Shown one piece after another: positions 1-8,262 of a DNA stretch of 64,000 nt. Each line of letters begins with the position of its first letter. The stretch's first letter is position 1. The notes beneath the pieces are model-generated. The model ran no database searches. It had not been told where the DNA came from and saw only the letters and a list, made by a program, of their open reading frames with translations. The DNA comes from Vibrio coralliilyticus ATCC BAA-450. GTDB taxonomy: Bacteria > Pseudomonadota > Gammaproteobacteria > Enterobacterales > Vibrionaceae. The stretch covers positions 496,001-560,000 of the forward strand of contig NZ_ACZN01000015.1 of NCBI RefSeq assembly GCF_000176135.1, read 5' to 3'. The position numbers and the translations under genes are program-made.

Positions 1-987
1 CGCAGCTTTTTGGGCTGAAGCCGGCTTAGCAGGTTCTGGGCCTTGCTCTACATTTTGTGTTGCGGGCTTAGTTGCTGCATCAAGCTCTTCAACTGAAGGC
101 CCCTTACCTGAACCGTGTAAATCATCAAGTAGCTTTTCAAACTCAGCGTCTGTCATTAAATCGCTATCGCCACCACTGGCAGCAGCTGCAGGTGCAGGCG
201 TTTCAGGTTTACTCGGCGGTGGCGGGGCAGGAGTGGCTGCCGAACCTTCACCGGGAGCTTTCCCGCTACCATGTAGCTCATCTAAAAGCTTTTCAAATTC
301 ATCATCAGTAATGTCACCGCTCATATCACCATCAAGCACAGACGGAGCGGCCGGAGCTTCTGTTGCTGCAGCGGCTTCAGAGGTCCCTGGTGCACTACCT
401 TCACCATGAAGCTCGTCTAATAATTTTTCAAATTCATCTTGTGTAATTTCGTCAATAGAACCAGCGGACACGGCTTGCGTACTAGGTGCTTCTGGTGATG
501 CTGCCACTGGTTCTGAAGCGACAGGCTCTTCGACAATAGGCTCTTCCACCACTGGAGCAGCAGGCGCTTCTGCCGTAGGTTCCGCTTCATCTTCAGTTTG
601 AGGTTTGCTTAGACGATGCAACTCATCAAGCAGTGCTTGGTCTGCTGGAGTCAGAGGCTCTCTATCCTGTACTGCCTGAAACTGCTCGTTAACAGTATCC
701 AGTGCATTCAGCATGGTATCCATTAGACTTGCTGTTACCTGACGCTGACCGTTACGCAAAATATCAAACACGTTTTCAGCACCGTGGCAGGTATCAACCA
801 GTTCGGTTAATGATAAGAAACCCGCCCCGCCTTTGACAGTGTGGAAACCACGAAATATTGCATTTAAAAGGTCTTTGTCGTCAGGGTTGTTTTCTAGTTC
901 TACCAACTGTTCAGAAAGAAGCTCTAGTATCTCGCCAGCTTCAACCAAAAAGTCCTGTAGAATATCTTCGTCTAATTCATAGCTCAT
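1..987 (-). CDS. cheA: Chemotaxis histidine kinase CheA (N-terminal 329 residues; C-terminus beyond the window)
   Basis: CheA is the cytoplasmic kinase of the chemoreceptor array; it autophosphorylates and passes phosphate to CheY. The visible part starts MSYELDEDIL and holds the P1 phosphotransfer domain, with the phospho-accepting histidine at H49 in FRGFHTVKGGAGF. After about residue 125 comes a long Ala/Pro/Glu-rich linker. It carries three near-identical motifs of the form T-[QD]-[DA]-EFEKLLD-[ED]-LHG at residues 182-195, 227-240 and 279-292, which look like the CheY-binding ends of FliM and CheZ. The P2-P5 domains would lie left of position 1. The start is supported by AGAGGTAA just upstream, and cheZ ends 9 bases before it, so it is the last visible gene of the flhA-to-che unit. 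Confidence 0.96.
   Translation of the reverse strand, partial: MSYELDEDILQDFLVEAGEILELLSEQLVELENNPDDKDLLNAIFRGFHTVKGGAGFLSLTELVDTCHGAENVFDILRNGQRQVTASLMDTMLNALDTVNEQFQAVQDREPLTPADQALLDELHRLSKPQTEDEAEPTAEAPAAPVVEEPIVEEPVASEPVAASPEAPSTQAVSAGSIDEITQDEFEKLLDELHGEGSAPGTSEAAAATEAPAAPSVLDGDMSGDITDDEFEKLLDELHGSGKAPGEGSAATPAPPPPSKPETPAPAAAASGGDSDLMTDAEFEKLLDDLHGSGKGPSVEELDAATKPATQNVEQGPEPAKPASAQKAA
112..444 (-). repeat. Three FliM/CheZ-like motif repeats in the CheA linker
   Basis: Cores TQDEFEKLLDELHG (403-444), TDDEFEKLLDELHG (268-309) and TDAEFEKLLDDLHG (112-153) are spaced 45 and 52 codons apart and separated by Pro/Ala-rich linker. Each is followed by a Gly-Ser-type tail. They resemble the FliM N-terminus (SQDEIDALLHG) and the CheZ C-terminus (SQDEVDDLLSSLGF). 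A weaker relative, with ALLDELH at its centre, lies nearer P1 around 620-650. Confidence 0.85.
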
Positions 988-996
988 AAGTTACCT

Positions 997-1716
997 CTAA
1001 AACCCAAGACTTGAGAGTAAGTCGTCGACTTCGTCTTGTGATGAAACCGCATCTTCCCTTTCATGAGGGTTGAGTATTGGCCCCTCTGGGTCTATCGATG
1101 ATTTGTTCTTATCGTTTGCAGCGTCTTGTAGTTGACTTGCGCCAAACGCTGTCAGAATTTCCACTAGTCTCTTTTCAACTTCATTAACGAGGGTAATCAC
1201 TCTACGAATGATTTGACCTGTCAAATCTTGAAAATCCTGCGCCATTAGAATTTCTGTTAGCTGCCCTCTAAGCTCGGAGCTATCTCCTTCTACTTCACCA
1301 AGTAGACCATCAATGCGATGGCACAGAGCTTTAAATTCTGCAAGTTCAATACGCCCATGCATTAATTCGTTCCACTGAGGGCGGACCTGGAGCAACCCTT
1401 CATGCAGGTTGTCTGCTATTGGCATGCAGCGGTCAACAGCATCCATGGTTTTATTCGCCGCAGTTTCTGTCTTATCAATGACATACTGGAGTCTGTCCCT
1501 AGCATCAGGGATTTCATCGTTCGCAATCTCACTCATGCGTTCATCAATGCTAAATTGCTTGATAGATTCGTGAAGATCACGCGTCAGCTCGCCTATTTCC
1601 TGTAGCATTGGATTAGAAGAGCCTTCGTGTATGTCTTTGACAAGTTGGTCAGCTTCTTTCTGCTGATCGTTTTCTAACAACTCTACGAGGTGCTTTGCCT
1701 GTTCTAATGAAATCAT
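997..1716 (-). CDS. cheZ: CheY-P phosphatase CheZ
   Basis: CheZ dephosphorylates CheY-P and so ends the motor-switching signal. The 239-residue protein has the long helical-hairpin composition of the family. The catalytic signature is in MAQDFQDLTGQ, with D164 and Q168 matching the catalytic Asp/Gln pair of E. coli CheZ. Its last residues (226-239, SQDEVDDLLSSLGF) are the CheY-docking tail typical of the family, after an acidic flexible linker (about 196-225). It lies between cheY and cheA, on the same strand and with short gaps, so it is in the same transcription unit. Confidence 0.97.
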   Translation of the reverse strand: MISLEQAKHLVELLENDQQKEADQLVKDIHEGSSNPMLQEIGELTRDLHESIKQFSIDERMSEIANDEIPDARDRLQYVIDKTETAANKTMDAVDRCMPIADNLHEGLLQVRPQWNELMHGRIELAEFKALCHRIDGLLGEVEGDSSELRGQLTEILMAQDFQDLTGQIIRRVITLVNEVEKRLVEILTAFGASQLQDAANDKNKSSIDPEGPILNPHEREDAVSSQDEVDDLLSSLGF

Positions 1717-1756
1717 TCTGAATTGGCCTTTCGCGTTACGTCGTCAATTCCTTGAC

Positions 1757-2149
1757 TTATAAACGCTCAAAGATTTTATCTAATTTTTCTTTTAGTGTAG
1801 CTGCGGTAAATGGCTTAACGATATAGCCATTAACACCTGCTTGCGCAGCTTCAATGATTTGTTCGCGCTTCGCTTCTGCTGTGATCATAAGAACAGGTAG
1901 ATGCTTAAGCTCCTCGTCGGCACGAATATGCTTCAGAAGGTCGATACCTTGCATACCAGGCATGTTCCAGTCTGTTACTACAAAGTCGAACTCACCTTTC
2001 TTAAGCATTGGTAACGCCGTTAAGCCGTCATCCGCTTCTTGAGTATTATTGAAACCCAAGTCACGAAGTAAGTTCTTAACGATACGGCGCATTGTTGAAA
2101 AGTCGTCAACAATAAGGATCTTCATGTTTTTATTCAAAATTGCCTCCAC
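1757..2149 (-). CDS. cheY: Chemotaxis response regulator CheY
   Basis: This is a 130-residue single-domain receiver that binds FliM when phosphorylated and reverses the motor. The acidic pocket is D14/D15 (ILIVDDF), the phospho-acceptor is D60 (VVTDWNMPG), the switch threonine is T90, the aromatic is Y109 and the conserved lysine is K112 (VKPF). The first eight residues, MEAILNKN, extend beyond E. coli CheY; this longer start is what I recall for the flagellar CheY of V. cholerae (CheY3). An internal ATG at residue 9 is the alternative start. The gene lies 21 bases after the fliA stop. Confidence 0.98.
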   Translation of the reverse strand: MEAILNKNMKILIVDDFSTMRRIVKNLLRDLGFNNTQEADDGLTALPMLKKGEFDFVVTDWNMPGMQGIDLLKHIRADEELKHLPVLMITAEAKREQIIEAAQAGVNGYIVKPFTAATLKEKLDKIFERL

Positions 2150-2170
2150 TGAGTTCGATATCAGTGATTT

Positions 2171-2908
2171 TTAGTCATTATTTGTCCAAACACTCAACTT
2201 TGTGCGTAGACGCTGCATTGATTGGCTTAGTATTTGGCTAACGCGCGACTCGCTAACACCAATAACTTCGCCGATTTCCTTCAAGTTTAACTCTTCATCA
2301 TAATAAAGCGAAAGTACTAGAGCTTCTCTTTCAGGAAGTGATTTAATTGATTCTACTAGTGCAGTACGAAAATATTCATCTGCGACGCCCTGAAAAGGGA
2401 TATTTTCTTCGTCAGCATCTTCGTGCGATATCGCATCTTCTGACACACCTAAATCGTCAATACCAATGAGACGAGAACTGTTAATATCCGTTAATGCACT
2501 GTGGTATTGCTCAAGGCTCATTTCTAAGCGCTTGGCGACCTCTGCATCGGTTGGGTCCCGATTGAGTTCACCTTCTAACTGCGCAATGGCCTGACTGATT
2601 TCTCGACTGTTTTTGTGTACTGAGCGGGGAACCCAATCCCCACGGCGTATATCATCAAGCATAGCACCACGGATGCGAATGCCAGCATAGGTTTCAAAAC
2701 TGGCGCCTTTACTGCCGTCGTAGTTCTTTTGAGCTTCTAATAAGCCGATCATTCCGGCTTGAATTAGGTCTTCGACCTGTACGCTCGGAGGTAATCGCCC
2801 GAGCAAATGGTGAGCAATGCGCTTTACCAGCACCGAGTATTTTTCTAAAAATGCTCGCTGGCTGTCTTGATTTGCGTATTGGTCATAGGTCAATGCCTTA
2901 TTCACCAA
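2171..2908 (-). CDS. fliA: Flagellar sigma factor FliA (sigma-28)
   Basis: FliA directs RNA polymerase to late flagellar promoters (flagellins, motor, chemotaxis). The 245 residues show the sigma-70 group 3 plan: region 2 around residues 20-95, including the VEDLIQAGMIGLLEA segment and RGAMLDDIRRGDWVPRS, then regions 3 and 4 with the C-terminal helix-turn-helix (LKEIGEVIGVSESRVSQI). The start overlaps the end of flhG by 11 bases, suggesting translational coupling. It is probably made from the flhA promoter at 7453-7468 and held inactive by FlgM, which is not in this window. Confidence 0.98.
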   Translation of the reverse strand: MVNKALTYDQYANQDSQRAFLEKYSVLVKRIAHHLLGRLPPSVQVEDLIQAGMIGLLEAQKNYDGSKGASFETYAGIRIRGAMLDDIRRGDWVPRSVHKNSREISQAIAQLEGELNRDPTDAEVAKRLEMSLEQYHSALTDINSSRLIGIDDLGVSEDAISHEDADEENIPFQGVADEYFRTALVESIKSLPEREALVLSLYYDEELNLKEIGEVIGVSESRVSQILSQSMQRLRTKLSVWTNND

Positions 2909-3785
2909 ATGGTTCCTCTAACATCTCTGTTCTATGAAGTAAGCGTTCTACAAAAAACTCCAGATGTCCACTCGGTGTCTTAGGAATTGGCCAAGTTAGC
3001 GCTTTATTTGCTAACGATCCCAAAGCTAATGACGCTGGCGAGCGAGGGAATGCATCCACGACAATCTTTTGTTTTTTCACAGCTTGTCGAACTTTATCAT
3101 CCAATGGAATACATGCTACGAGCTCAAGGCTAACATTCAAGAATCGCTCTGTGACCAAGGTCAACTTTGCGAACAATTCTCTCCCTTCACGATAGCTTCT
3201 GACCATATTTGCAACAATTTTAAATCGTTGAACTTGGTGTTCTTTACTCAAAAGTTTGATCAGAGCATATGCATCCGTGATAGAAGTCGGTTCGTCACAA
3301 ACCACAACTACCACATCCTGAGCTGCGCGTGAAAAGCTCACTACCATATCTGAGATCCCGGCAGCAGTATCAATGAGTAACACGTCCATCTCATCTTCTA
3401 GGCTGCCAAAAGCACGAATTAAACCGACATGTTGCGCATGAGACAATTCGGTCATTGACTGAGTGCCAGAAGTCGCCGGAATAATTTTTATTCCATACGG
3501 TCCTTCAACAATAGCATCTTGTAAGTCACATTCGCCTGCTAATACATGGCCGAGGTTTTTCTTCGACCGTATACCCAGCATTACATCAACATTTGCCAAA
3601 CCAAGGTCAGCATCAAGCACCATGACCTTTTTGCCTTGGCGCGCCATACATATCGCCAGGCCTAAAGTCACATTTGATTTACCCACGCCGCCCTTACCAC
3701 CAGTAACCGCAATTACTTTAGTCAGTGAAGGTTGTGTTAAGCGGCGTAGTCCGCTTGCTTGGTCTTGTATCATATTCTTAGTCAT
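2898..3785 (-). CDS. flhG: Flagellar number regulator FlhG (FleN), MinD/ParA-type ATPase
   Basis: FlhG is a MinD-like ATPase that limits polar flagella to one by antagonising FlhF and the master regulator FlrA; in Vibrio it also associates with HubP. The deviant Walker A motif is GGKGGVGKSN, followed by switch segments VLDADLGLANVDVML and LLIDTAAGIS. The frame is open 19 codons further upstream (to 3842), but that part overlaps the end of flhF. The ATG at 3783-3785 (MTKNMIQDQ) is preceded by GGCGGA and gives 295 residues, the usual length. The end overlaps the fliA start by 11 bases. Confidence 0.96.
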   Translation of the reverse strand: MTKNMIQDQASGLRRLTQPSLTKVIAVTGGKGGVGKSNVTLGLAICMARQGKKVMVLDADLGLANVDVMLGIRSKKNLGHVLAGECDLQDAIVEGPYGIKIIPATSGTQSMTELSHAQHVGLIRAFGSLEDEMDVLLIDTAAGISDMVVSFSRAAQDVVVVVCDEPTSITDAYALIKLLSKEHQVQRFKIVANMVRSYREGRELFAKLTLVTERFLNVSLELVACIPLDDKVRQAVKKQKIVVDAFPRSPASLALGSLANKALTWPIPKTPSGHLEFFVERLLHRTEMLEEPFGE

Positions 3786-3798
3786 AATCGTCCGCCGC

Positions 3799-5280
3799 CT
3801 AGAACCTTTCTGATTCACTATTCCAATAGTGAGGTTCGTCATCTGTCGACTTCTCTAACAATTCATTTGCCTTCGCAACCATGTACTTAGGCTGCGCTAT
3901 CACTATGTCTTCTGGAACTCGCTGTCCATTCGCGATATAAGCCACAGGTAATGAGTTTTGTACTACGACGCTGACAAACTCCCCTAGGCTTAACGACTCA
4001 TCCAGTTTGGTGAGAATACAACCCGAAAGTGGAATTCTCTTAAAGTGGTCGATGGTCTCTTGCAGTACCTTTCGCTGCGCGGTAGCAGGTAAAACTAGGT
4101 AGCTATGAATCACTTCACCGCTTTCATGCATGAGCGTATCAAGCTGCTCTGATAAGCGAACATCACGCTGTCCCATACCTGCTGTATCAACCAGAATTAG
4201 GCGACGATTTCTCAATTGATATATTACATCGGCTAACTCTTTGGAATCTTTAGCAACTTTTACAGCACATCCCATAATGCGACCGTAAATCGATAATTGC
4301 TCGTGTGCACCGATACGATAAGTATCCGTTGTAACTAACGCGACGTTGTCTGAGCCAAACTCCATTGCAGCTCTTGCTGCAAGCTTGGCAACCGTCGTCG
4401 TTTTACCCACACCTGTAGGCCCTAGTAAGGCAACCACGCCACCACGCTTAAGAATATCCTGTTTGGAAATAGGAATTTGGTCCGAAACTAGACCCAGCAA
4501 CGCTTTCCATGCTTTTGTTGGTGGCGTATCTTCAGGAATATAACATGCGAGTTGATCCGCTAGCTCAGCAGAAACCCCCATACGTTCAAGTCGTTTAATC
4601 AACATCGCACGAAGAGGTTCGCGGCGCTCAACTTCCTGCCACATAAGTCCAGATACTTGATGCTCAAGAAGTCGGCGAATTGACGTCATCTCTTCACGCA
4701 TATCTTCAAGATCTTCGCCGCGCACATTCTGCTCTTCGGCACGACTGCGTTCATAACGTGTCGGGTCAAGACGTGGTGCTGGTCGCTCTGCGCTTCGGTC
4801 TTCTGCAATGAGTCGGGCTAACGGAGAGTCTTCACGTACCTGAACGCCGTTATTATCCCCTCGAGCAGCAGATTGTCTCTTAAGTAATGCCGATAGTGAG
4901 TCCGCACTTTCTGGCTCATTGCCATCGGCTTCTCCAGCACCATTACTGTATTGCTTAAGCATGGTAGCAAAGCGCTTCGTCATGGAGCGGCCTGAGTCCG
5001 CCTTACCTTGCAGACTCACTCTATCTTCGTCTAACTGACGTTGCTTGGGAGCTGGCGCGCTCTTCATATTCGCAGCGGCCTGAGAGTTGTTGTAGCGAGG
5101 TTGGGAGTTATAGTTAGCGCCTGAGCGCGCCGCGGCTGTCTCATTGTCGACCGCCGCAACAATCTCCACACCACCAGCGACTTTTTTATTAGACATGATA
5201 ACCGCATCATCACCTAACTCCCCTTTGACTTGGAGTAAGGCGGTCCGCATGTCTTTGGCAAAAAATCGTTTAATCTTCAA
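3799..5280 (-). CDS. flhF: Flagellar biosynthesis GTPase FlhF (SRP-like)
   Basis: FlhF is an SRP-family GTPase that recruits the first flagellar parts to the cell pole. The N-terminal basic segment KIKRFFAKDMRTALLQVK is followed by a variable linker (about residues 50-200). The NG domain starts near residue 205 and has G1 GPTGVGKTTT, a DTAGMGQRD switch and a TKLDE specificity motif. I place the start at a TTG (5278-5280), giving the usual MKIKRFF beginning; a GTG at 5301 would add VNRWIST, and neither has a strong ribosome-binding site. It follows flhA closely and precedes flhG by 13 bases. Confidence 0.95.
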   Translation of the reverse strand: MKIKRFFAKDMRTALLQVKGELGDDAVIMSNKKVAGGVEIVAAVDNETAAARSGANYNSQPRYNNSQAAANMKSAPAPKQRQLDEDRVSLQGKADSGRSMTKRFATMLKQYSNGAGEADGNEPESADSLSALLKRQSAARGDNNGVQVREDSPLARLIAEDRSAERPAPRLDPTRYERSRAEEQNVRGEDLEDMREEMTSIRRLLEHQVSGLMWQEVERREPLRAMLIKRLERMGVSAELADQLACYIPEDTPPTKAWKALLGLVSDQIPISKQDILKRGGVVALLGPTGVGKTTTVAKLAARAAMEFGSDNVALVTTDTYRIGAHEQLSIYGRIMGCAVKVAKDSKELADVIYQLRNRRLILVDTAGMGQRDVRLSEQLDTLMHESGEVIHSYLVLPATAQRKVLQETIDHFKRIPLSGCILTKLDESLSLGEFVSVVVQNSLPVAYIANGQRVPEDIVIAQPKYMVAKANELLEKSTDDEPHYWNSESERF

Positions 5281-5310
5281 AGTAGATATCCATCTATTCA
5301 CGCATTACTG

Positions 5311-7404
5311 CTAGTTACCAACGGCTTGAACAATACGTATTTGTTTCTCGTCTGGGATTTCCTGATAAGAGAGCACTCGCAGCGATGGGATTGTGTTCTT
5401 CACAAACTTAGCCAATGTTGAACGCAATACGCCAGAGGTCAGAAGGACGGCTGGCTCTCCTTTCAACTCTTGCTCTTGAGTTGCCTGAGTTAAAGAAGAT
5501 TGTAGTCGTTCTGCCAAACCTGGTTCGATGCCTGCAGACTCTCCCCCAGATGCTTGCATTGTTTGATGCAATATTTGTTCCAGCTCTGGAATCAATGTAA
5601 TAACTGGCAACTCTGGCTCTATTCCATTGATTTCCTGAACAATTAATCGTTTTAAAGAAATGCGAACGGCTGCTGTGAGGATGTCAGGTTCTTGACTCTT
5701 GCTTGAATATTCAGCCAAGGTTTGGACGATAGTTCGGATGTCTCGGATAGGTACCGCTTCATTAAGCAAGTTCTGTAATACTTTCACCACAACGCCAAGC
5801 TGAAGCTGATCCGGCACAAAGTTCTCTACCAATTTAGGCGCACTTCGTCCAAGCATCTCTAGCAGGTTTTGCACTTCCTCATGACCAATCAGATTTGAAG
5901 CGTTGTTCGTTAGTAGTTGGCTTAAATGAGTAGCAAGAACGGTAGAAGAGTCCACGACGGTATAACCAAGTGCTTGGGCGTGCTCTCGCTGCTCATCTTT
6001 GATCCACACCGCCTCAAGACCAAAAGCAGGGTCAATGGTTGGTTCGCCTTCCACCATGCCATATACCTGCCCCGGGTTAATAGCCAACTCCATATCAGGG
6101 CGAATCTCTGCTTCACCTACTGCAACGCCCATCAAAGTAATCCGATAACTATTGGGAGTCAGCTCCAAGTTGTCGCGAATGTGGACCGCAGGAATAAGAA
6201 AACCAAAATCTTGAGAAAGCTTTTTGCGAACCCCTTTAACCCGTTCTAACAACTCGCCTCCTTGGTCTTTGTCCACTAACGGGATCAAGCGGTAACCTAC
6301 CTCAAGACCAATGATGTCAACGGGTTGAACGTCATCCCAAGACAATTCTTTAGGTGTCGGAGCATCTTGCTCTGTGGTGGCTGGTAGATTGGATTTCTCC
6401 GCTTCCTGTTTCTGTTTTCGATGAATCCAGTACGCACCAGCACCTGCTAAAATCGCAAGCAACAGAAACGCAAAATGCGGCATACCAGGAACGACACCCA
6501 TCACGCCAAGAATACCAGCGGTAATCATCAGTGCTTTCGGGTTGTCGAACATCTGGAACACAACCTGCTGTCCCATATCTTCGTCAGTGTTCTGACGAGT
6601 TACCATGATTGCGGCACCAATCGACAAGAGTAGCGACGGTATCTGGGCAACCAAGCCATCACCAATAGTCAACAAGGTATAAATCTGGATGGCGTCACTG
6701 AATGCCAATCCATACTGGGCCATACCAATCGATAGACCACCGATGATGTTGATAAACAAAATCAGGATACCTGCAATGGCATCACCCTTAACAAATTTTG
6801 ATGCACCGTCCATCGAACCGTAAAAGTCAGCTTCTTTCGTCACTTCCTGGCGACGAGTGCGCGCTTGGTCTTGATCGATCAATCCTGCGTTCAAGTCAGC
6901 ATCAATCGCCATTTGCTTACCTGGTAAAGCATCCAAGGTAAAACGTGCGCTCACTTCAGAAATACGGCCTGCACCTTTGGTCACAACCATAAAGTTGATG
7001 ATCATCAGGATGAGGAAGACAACAAGACCGACGGCATAATTACCACCAATCACCACGCTACCAAACGCTTCAATCACACTACCTGCCGCTCCGGTACCTT
7101 CGTGGCCATACAACAAAACAACTCGAGTTGAAGCAACGTTCAACGCTAGGCGCAGTAAGGTCGCGATAAGAAGTACGGTTGGAAACGCAGCGAAATCTAA
7201 TGGCCTACGGGTGTAGACTGTGACCAATAACACCACCATCGCCAGTGCGATGTTAAATGTGAAGAATAAGTCGAGCAGGAATGGCGGTATTGGCAGCACA
7301 ACCATCGCCAGTGTCGCCAATACCATGACAGGCGCACCTATCGCTGGCATCGCTCTCTGAGGGATGGGAGGTAACTTATCCGCGAACGGCAATGTAAACT
7401 TCAT
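5311..7404 (-). CDS. flhA: Flagellar export gate protein FlhA
   Basis: FlhA is the large inner-membrane component of the flagellar type III export gate. It docks substrates and uses the proton gradient. The 697 residues match the family length: about eight membrane helices in the first 330 residues, the FHIPEP-family cytoplasmic loop between them (KGAGRISEVSARFTLDALPG and following), a charged linker at about 330-360, then the soluble C-terminal docking domain. It is first in the flhA-F-G-fliA-cheYZA unit and has its own sigma-54 promoter. Its usual partner flhB lies 44 kb away, at the other side of a housekeeping block. Confidence 0.98.
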   Translation of the reverse strand: MKFTLPFADKLPPIPQRAMPAIGAPVMVLATLAMVVLPIPPFLLDLFFTFNIALAMVVLLVTVYTRRPLDFAAFPTVLLIATLLRLALNVASTRVVLLYGHEGTGAAGSVIEAFGSVVIGGNYAVGLVVFLILMIINFMVVTKGAGRISEVSARFTLDALPGKQMAIDADLNAGLIDQDQARTRRQEVTKEADFYGSMDGASKFVKGDAIAGILILFINIIGGLSIGMAQYGLAFSDAIQIYTLLTIGDGLVAQIPSLLLSIGAAIMVTRQNTDEDMGQQVVFQMFDNPKALMITAGILGVMGVVPGMPHFAFLLLAILAGAGAYWIHRKQKQEAEKSNLPATTEQDAPTPKELSWDDVQPVDIIGLEVGYRLIPLVDKDQGGELLERVKGVRKKLSQDFGFLIPAVHIRDNLELTPNSYRITLMGVAVGEAEIRPDMELAINPGQVYGMVEGEPTIDPAFGLEAVWIKDEQREHAQALGYTVVDSSTVLATHLSQLLTNNASNLIGHEEVQNLLEMLGRSAPKLVENFVPDQLQLGVVVKVLQNLLNEAVPIRDIRTIVQTLAEYSSKSQEPDILTAAVRISLKRLIVQEINGIEPELPVITLIPELEQILHQTMQASGGESAGIEPGLAERLQSSLTQATQEQELKGEPAVLLTSGVLRSTLAKFVKNTIPSLRVLSYQEIPDEKQIRIVQAVGN

Positions 7405-7452
7405 AGAAGAGAAATCTATAATTTAACCAAAATTAAGGGACTTAGGCGGTTA

Positions 7453-7468
7453 TGCAAGTTCCAGTCCA
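7453..7468 (-). promoter_or_regulatory. Sigma-54 (RpoN) promoter of flhA
   Basis: On the minus strand the sequence reads TGGACT-GGAAC-TTGCA. The GG (-24) and GC (-12) doublets are exactly 10 bases apart, as sigma-54 requires. It lies about 50 bases upstream of the flhA ATG. Class II flagellar operons of Vibrio, including flhA, are known to be sigma-54/FlrA dependent, which fits. Confidence 0.75.
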
Positions 7469-7557
7469 TAAGTCCTGTCAATTTTATGGCTAAACAGAAA
7501 AGTCGCAGAAAGCTGTAACTCATTGAATTACATTACTTCCTACACAAGCAATGTACT

Positions 7558-8022
7558 TTAAGGTTGGATATTAAAAATCAGCTCACCACGTCGTTTATTC
7601 AGATCGTAATCAACACATACGATACCGGAGGTAGGGAACATCGGTGGCACCATATCTGGCACAAATTCCGCCGTCAGATAGCCGACCAATGGCAAGTGTG
7701 AGACTAAAAGGATCGATTCAAGACCTTCCACTTCAGCAACCGCTGCCACATAATCGGCCACATGTGTCGATTCACCATATGGCGTGATATCTTCAAATGT
7801 TTGGATTTGTTTGGCATTGAAACTTCGGGATACTTCCTGCCAGGTTTGTTGGGCCCGCAAGTAAGGGCTTACTAGTACTTTATCAAACTGGGCATAGCCT
7901 TGTTCTGCACAAGCTCTGGCCACTGCGGCTGAGGCAGTGCGTCCTCTTTCTGTTAGCGCACGCTCAGCGTCAGAAGCTGCGTAATGCTCTGCTTCTCCGT
8001 GGCGCATTATAAATATTTTCAT
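7558..8022 (-). CDS. sixA: Phosphohistidine phosphatase SixA
   Basis: This is a small histidine-phosphatase-superfamily enzyme. SixA removes phosphate from phosphohistidine in phosphorelay and PTS-type proteins in the cytoplasm. The catalytic RHG motif is at residues 7-9 (MKIFIMRHGEAEHYA), with H8 the nucleophile, followed by the ALTERGR segment and a second His near residue 108 (LLVSHLPLVG). At 154 residues it is typical. It is followed on the same strand by flhA after a 150-base gap containing flhA's own promoter, so it is probably a separate unit. It diverges from the M16 protease gene. Confidence 0.93.
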   Translation of the reverse strand: MKIFIMRHGEAEHYAASDAERALTERGRTASAAVARACAEQGYAQFDKVLVSPYLRAQQTWQEVSRSFNAKQIQTFEDITPYGESTHVADYVAAVAEVEGLESILLVSHLPLVGYLTAEFVPDMVPPMFPTSGIVCVDYDLNKRRGELIFNIQP

Positions 8023-8262
8023 GGCTTCTTCCTAAATCGGTGACTGCTTACTAACCGCAATTGTTATTCTTTAATACACGGACTTTTGCTGTCCGTTTAA
8101 AAATAATTATATCAAGTACCTTGCTAAAGACTTCGACTTTCTTAACAATCTTAAGGAATGGATAATTAAATTACGTATGCTTATATTTCTCAAAGAGATA
8201 GTTGGCACTCGTTCACATCCCGTACATACTAGTATCTAAGCATCTTCAGCGGAGAGACCCTT
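8023..8262. other. Divergent intergenic region between sixA and the M16 protease gene
   Basis: This AT-rich region should contain promoters for both genes. A small hairpin, ACGGAC-loop-GTCCGT, lies at 8078-8096 and is followed by TTAAAA. The only clear translation signal is GGAGAGA just upstream of the GTG at 8263. I see no ORF. Confidence 0.5.

Noticed and set aside
8200..8222. TGGCAC in front of the M16 protease gene as a sigma-54 promoter
   Set aside because: The -12 half is CACAT rather than TTGCA, with no GC at the required spacing.
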